The notes below the pieces were generated by a model, which was given only the letters and a program-made list of their open reading frames with translations, had not been told where the DNA came from and did no database searches. From an uncultured Dialister sp. (GTDB lineage: Bacteria; Bacillota; Negativicutes; Veillonellales; Dialisteraceae): DNA of 8,395 bases. Location of the stretch: assembly GCF_900765565.1 (NCBI RefSeq), contig NZ_CAAFRZ010000026.1, forward strand, positions 1 to 8,395. Reading direction: 5' to 3'. Below, piece by piece: positions 5,429-8,395 of the stretch; positions within the stretch are counted from its first letter, which is position 1, and every line of letters begins with the position of its first letter. The position numbers and the translations under genes were made by a program.

Positions 5429-7791
5429 TGGATAAAGTGAAAATGCTTTCTTCCCTTATCGCTGCGGCCGGCGCAGCAGGCGCCGTTTCCCTCCTCTTTT
5501 CCTACTTTGGCGATGGCGCCCTCTCCTTTGGGCTGGCCGCCTTTATCATCACCCTTGTGGCTTCCTTCCTTTTGGGAAGCCTTCCGGAAAAGCGGCGGTT
5601 CCCCCTGCTGGCGGTACTGTTCCTGCTTCTGGCAGCCATAGCCATCGTCTCCGGTGGAAATTTCACGGAAAGCCTCCGCTCCCTGTCGGTGCCCTTTATC
5701 ACCACCCTGAAAGAGCCCTATGATGTGGAAATGGAAGTACCCCGCCTCACCCATCCTGCCAGTCCGGTGATGGCGGAGCTTTTCCTGCTGCTTCTTTCCT
5801 GCTGGGTCTTCCTGGCCGCCTTTCTTTCGAAAGCAGCCTCCCTGGCGGCTGGACTCCTTTCGTTCTTCCTCCTGCTCCTGGGCTTCTACTTCGGCATCAA
5901 TCCGCCAGCACCGGCCCTGATCCTTTCCGGTGCCTTCCTGGCGTCCCTGCCGGCCCGACTCAAGGGAGGGACCCTGTCCTATCCGGAGATTCCGACCTTT
6001 GCGGTTTCCCTGGTCCTTGGACTCCTCATCTGCCTCGCCGTTCCGGAAAGCCGGTACCAGCAGCCGGCCCTGTTCTCCCGCCTCCAGGAAGATATCGTTT
6101 CCTTCATTGATCCCTATGACCCCATCTTCCACGCCGGCAATGCCTACACCGGCATGATGAAAGGCACCGCGGGTCACCAGAAACTGGGGACCGTGAACGG
6201 CATCCGCTACTCCGGCCGCATCATTGCGGACATTGAAACCGCGGATATCCCCCATCGCCTGTACCTCAGGAGCTGGAGCGGCGGGGACTATGGAAATAAC
6301 GCCTGGAAGGACCTGCCGGACTCCGACTACGACAGCGTGAAAGAACTCTTCCGGGACAACCGGGGCGAATGGTACGACCAGGGCGCCTGGCTCATGGAAG
6401 TCATCGCCCGGAGCCCTGCCCTGTCCCAGAGCCTTTCCAACTACCTGGACGATGGCTCTGCGGAAGGACTGAAGAAGGACTTTTCCGTGAATGCAGTCTA
6501 CGAAAAGACGAAATTTTTCCTCCTTCCCTACGATGCCAGCTTCGGTGCTCCCCTCTTCGCCTTTGACCGGTCCCCGGTGAGCGCAGAAGGGAAAGCCTAC
6601 AGCACCTACCTCTGGAACCTGCCCGCTGGAGCCCTCCTTTCCATGATGGACCGGGAATCGTCGTCGGACCCCTACTACCGCACCTATACAGGCGCCGAGA
6701 AGCGGTACCGGGACTTCGTATACCGCCATTATCTGGACATCCCGGACTCTGTGAAAGAAGGACTTGCTGCCCTGGGGCCCGTAAGCAAAGTCACCACCCT
6801 GACCGAGAAGCGGCAGCGGGTCGAGGAAATCCGGAATTTCCTCGCCAAAAATTATGAATACACCACGAACCCCGGCAAGACGCCGTTGGGGAAAGACTTC
6901 ATTACCTACTTCCTCACGGAAAGCAGGAAGGGCTACTGCACCTCCTTCGCCTCTGCCGCCGTCATGCTGCTCCGGGAAAGCGGCATCCCCGCCCGCTATG
7001 CCGCAGGGCTCACCGTGGGAAGCGATGAAATCCATGAAGCCCCCGTCTCCGCTGATGGGCTCCACCAGCTTTCCATCAATGACCACCACGCCCATGCCTG
7101 GGCAGAAGTCTACGTAGATGGCCTCGGCTGGCGGCCTGTGGAAATGACCCCGGGTTACGAAGGCACGGACAACCCCTTCCCGGAACCTGCGGACAAAAAG
7201 AAAGACAACACCGGCGCCCCCGATGCGCCCCTGGACCCGAAGGACAAGGACCGGGAATCTCAGTCTTCCCCCGATGAGGCGAAAAAGAATCCTTCCCAGC
7301 AGCCACAGAACCGACCCCAGAACAATGCCCCAAGCCAGAGCCAGCCGCCCCGACTCCAGCAGCAGGCTCCTTCTCCCAATGGAGAAAAGCCCTTCCCCAA
7401 GGGCCTCCTGGTACTGCCGCTCCTTCTCCTGGCAGCGATCCTGCTCCTTGCCCTCCGCCTCACCGCCGTAGGCCGGCTGATAGCCGCTGCCCCCAGGGAC
7501 AAAGATTCCTTCAATCGGCTCCTCGACTACCTGGACCGCCTCACCCGCTGGGCGAAAATCCCGCTGAAAGGAAGCTATGAAAACCGGAAAGAAGCCTACC
7601 GGAAAGATGGACGGTTTGAAGGCTTTGACCGGCTCATCGACCTCCTGGTCTCCGCCAGATACTCCGGCCGTCCCCTCTCGGAAGACGAAAGGAAAGAAGC
7701 CGCCGCCATCGCCGGCAAAGCCCGCAGAGCCTGCCTCGCCCGACTGGGCCTGATGGAACGGATCCGCTTCCGGCTCCTCCGGAAACTCTGA
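5425..7791 (+). CDS. TgpA-like membrane transglutaminase-domain protein
   Basis: This 788-residue protein has six or seven N-terminal membrane segments (near 8-27, 32-51, 59-77, 116-134, 137-157, perhaps 162-175, 189-206). A long extracytoplasmic part ends in a transglutaminase-like core. The catalytic Cys is C505 in GYCTSFASAA, and the catalytic His is H557 in HAHAWAEV. The third residue of the triad is Glu573 in WRPVEMTPG, where many relatives have Asp. A Pro/Gln/Ser-rich linker (about 585-656) leads to one more membrane helix (about 660-680) and a charged cytoplasmic tail of about 100 residues, in the place of DUF4129. The layout matches the TgpA family, whose Pseudomonas member has been reported as essential. 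The start ATG at 5425 overlaps the DUF58 stop (ATGA) and has GGAGG (5414-5418) at 6 bases. An ATG at 5428 is the only close alternative. Probable substrate: cell-envelope protein or peptide, unknown. Confidence 0.93.
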   Translation: MMDKVKMLSSLIAAAGAAGAVSLLFSYFGDGALSFGLAAFIITLVASFLLGSLPEKRRFPLLAVLFLLLAAIAIVSGGNFTESLRSLSVPFITTLKEPYDVEMEVPRLTHPASPVMAELFLLLLSCWVFLAAFLSKAASLAAGLLSFFLLLLGFYFGINPPAPALILSGAFLASLPARLKGGTLSYPEIPTFAVSLVLGLLICLAVPESRYQQPALFSRLQEDIVSFIDPYDPIFHAGNAYTGMMKGTAGHQKLGTVNGIRYSGRIIADIETADIPHRLYLRSWSGGDYGNNAWKDLPDSDYDSVKELFRDNRGEWYDQGAWLMEVIARSPALSQSLSNYLDDGSAEGLKKDFSVNAVYEKTKFFLLPYDASFGAPLFAFDRSPVSAEGKAYSTYLWNLPAGALLSMMDRESSSDPYYRTYTGAEKRYRDFVYRHYLDIPDSVKEGLAALGPVSKVTTLTEKRQRVEEIRNFLAKNYEYTTNPGKTPLGKDFITYFLTESRKGYCTSFASAAVMLLRESGIPARYAAGLTVGSDEIHEAPVSADGLHQLSINDHHAHAWAEVYVDGLGWRPVEMTPGYEGTDNPFPEPADKKKDNTGAPDAPLDPKDKDRESQSSPDEAKKNPSQQPQNRPQNNAPSQSQPPRLQQQAPSPNGEKPFPKGLLVLPLLLLAAILLLALRLTAVGRLIAAAPRDKDSFNRLLDYLDRLTRWAKIPLKGSYENRKEAYRKDGRFEGFDRLIDLLVSARYSGRPLSEDERKEAAAIAGKARRACLARLGLMERIRFRLLRKL

Positions 7792-7799
7792 CAGCAATC

Positions 7800-7840
7800 A
7801 AAAAAGATGGTTCAATGGTTTTCCATTGGACCATCTTTTT
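7800..7840 (+). terminator. Rho-independent terminator of the MoxR operon
   Basis: GATGGTTCAATGG (7806-7818) pairs with CCATTGGACCATC (7823-7835) over 13 bp with one G.U, a TTTT loop and a T-run at 7836-7840. An A-run at 7800-7805 makes it bidirectional. It starts 9 bases after the transglutaminase stop. Confidence 0.92.
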
Positions 7841-8010
7841 GTGTCCTTGTCTTCGTGAAGATAAGGAAAGGAGTGAGAAGTGGTAGTACAGCGCATCAGA
7901 TTATAGGGAGCCGCTGATGATATATTCTGCGGCTTCGCCGCACATCAAGGACCTGCTGGAGCATTGACTCATACTTGCCGATCTCCTCCCTGATGACTCT
8001 GTCATTACCC
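7841..8010. other. Gene-free stretch with small hairpins
   Basis: CCTTGTCTTC and GAAGATAAGG (7845-7866) pair over nearly their whole length with one G.U, directly after the terminator. CATCAG/CTGATG (7894-7919), TGCGGC-TTC-GCCGCA (7928-7942) and ATGAC/GTCAT (7993-8005) are further inverted repeats. On the minus strand about 25 codons before the mini-hairpin read protein-like (RVIREEIGKYESMLQQVLDV), but no start, stop or length supports a gene. Confidence 0.5.
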
Positions 8011-8105
8011 ACGTGCCCCCTTGGAGAAGGGGCAGCCCGAAGGGCAGGGGATGGATCCGCCTCGCAGAGGCGGGACCTGCGAAACAGGGGTAAAAGCAGA
8101 ATTGA
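8011..8105. repeat. Module L2, four tandem hairpins
   Basis: This is a second copy of L1 in the same orientation: CCCCTT/AAGGGG (8017-8032), GCCC/GGGC (8035-8045), CCGCCTC/GAGGCGG (8057-8073) and a weakened CCTG/CAGG (8076-8088), ending AAAAGCAGAATTGAG. In the second stem one G-C pair of L1 has become C-G here, so pairing is kept. Confidence 0.85.
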
Positions 8106-8111
8106 GGCTTC

Positions 8112-8222
8112 GCGGCGGAGTCGCAGTCAGGTCTCATAAGGCGACGCTATATGAATTGCGCGCCGCCACTTTCCCCTCGGCCGAAGGCCGTTCCCCTTCA
8201 GCCACTTCAGTCCCCTCAGCCA
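8112..8222. repeat. Composite repeat R7: mini-hairpin, palindrome P7, 9-nt array
   Basis: GCGGC-GGA-GTCGC (8112-8124, one G.U) is followed by AGTCAGGTCTCATAA. Palindrome P7 is GGCGACGC (8140-8147) / GCGCCGCC (8160-8167), with one A-C mismatch and a 12-nt loop. Then come CGGCC-GAA-GGCCG (8178-8190) and three 9-nt units (8196-8222): CTTCAGCCA, CTTCAGTCC, CCTCAGCCA. It follows L2 directly. Confidence 0.8.
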
Positions 8223-8307
8223 CTTTTCCCATGCCCTGGCCAGCCTGCTCCCATCAATCCATCCTGCATATTGAGAATATCACTCAGCAAGTGCCCCCTT
8301 AGAGAAG

Positions 8308-8395
8308 CAATGCTATTCAGTTAAGCGTTTTACACAAGCATACGTTATAACGACGTGTGCTTTTTTTGTGTCTAAAAAAAGCTTAGGTTTACAAA
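8308..8395. other. AT-rich DNA at window end, possible mobile-element end
   Basis: From about 8308 the sequence drops to roughly one third G+C. It begins where a CCCCCTT-AGAGAAG stretch, matching the start of module L, stops matching L1 and L2. No coding frame is visible before the window ends. An insertion-element left end or the leader of an unseen downstream gene would both fit. Confidence 0.35.
8336..8367 (+). terminator. Terminator-like hairpin with T-run
   Basis: AAGCATACGT (8336-8345) pairs with ACGTGTGCTT (8353-8362), one pair being G.U, around a 7-nt loop, and is followed by seven T (8361-8367). No gene ends just before it. It could protect an incoming element from readthrough, or attenuate a downstream gene. 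Confidence 0.6.

Noticed and set aside
5401..7797. A 798-codon open frame on the minus strand, longer than the transglutaminase gene it faces
   Set aside because: It mirrors the plus-strand gene in a GC-rich codon pattern, is Gly/Gln/Glu-rich without recognisable domains or membrane segments, starts in the terminator region and has no ribosome binding site. The plus frame has clear catalytic motifs.
7905..8010. Minus-strand protein-like stretches (RVIREEIGKYESMLQQVLDV and CGEAAEYIISGSL)
   Set aside because: They are in different frames and the second is made of the mini-hairpin repeat. This is too short for a gene-remnant call, though a decayed gene is possible.

Overview
The window is a chromosomal stretch of a GC-rich member of the Firmicutes. 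My best guess is a Negativicute such as the Acidaminococcus/Megasphaera/Dialister group, with modest confidence. The guess rests on the AGGAGG-type ribosome binding sites, the YitT family protein and the tRNA with a strong TTGACA/TATAAT promoter. The protein-coding core is ordinary. The intergenic DNA, about 2.5 kb in three blocks, is unusually rich in structured, modular repeats and is the most interesting part.

Layout. At 1-90 there is AT-rich DNA with the 3' end of an unidentified reading frame, possibly the end of a mobile element. At 94-531 lies the 3' three quarters of a gamma-class carbonic anhydrase gene that has lost its start (pseudogene). At 532-901 is a gene-free block with repeats. 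At 902-1815 (minus strand) is a YitT family membrane protein with its terminator. Just upstream of it, also on the minus strand, is tRNA-Ser(UGA) with a recognisable promoter and its own terminator (1832-1996). At 1997-3420 is a 1.4 kb gene-free block of repeats. At 3473-7791 (plus strand) is a tightly packed three-gene operon: a MoxR-type AAA+ ATPase, a DUF58 membrane protein and a TgpA-like membrane transglutaminase. It ends in a strong terminator at 7800-7840. At 7841-8307 is another repeat block. At 8308-8395 the DNA turns AT-rich again and carries a terminator-like hairpin.

How the genes work together. The MoxR, DUF58 and transglutaminase genes abut or overlap by a few bases and are surely co-transcribed and translationally coupled. 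This trio is a known, widespread bacterial arrangement. The usual reading is a cytoplasmic AAA+ chaperone acting on a membrane-bound DUF58 protein and a membrane-anchored extracytoplasmic transglutaminase/protease-like enzyme, probably at the cell envelope. The substrate is unknown.

The repeats form a small grammar: GCGGC-loop-GCCGC mini-hairpins, a GGCGGCGC/GCGCCGCC palindrome with an AT-rich loop of about 12 nt, arrays of 7-nt and 9-nt units, a module of about 96 nt with four tandem hairpins, and a GTCATYTCGAGCGG...TCGAGARATCTC element. Pieces recur in the same order in different intergenic gaps and never inside genes. One pair of copies shows a compensatory base-pair change.
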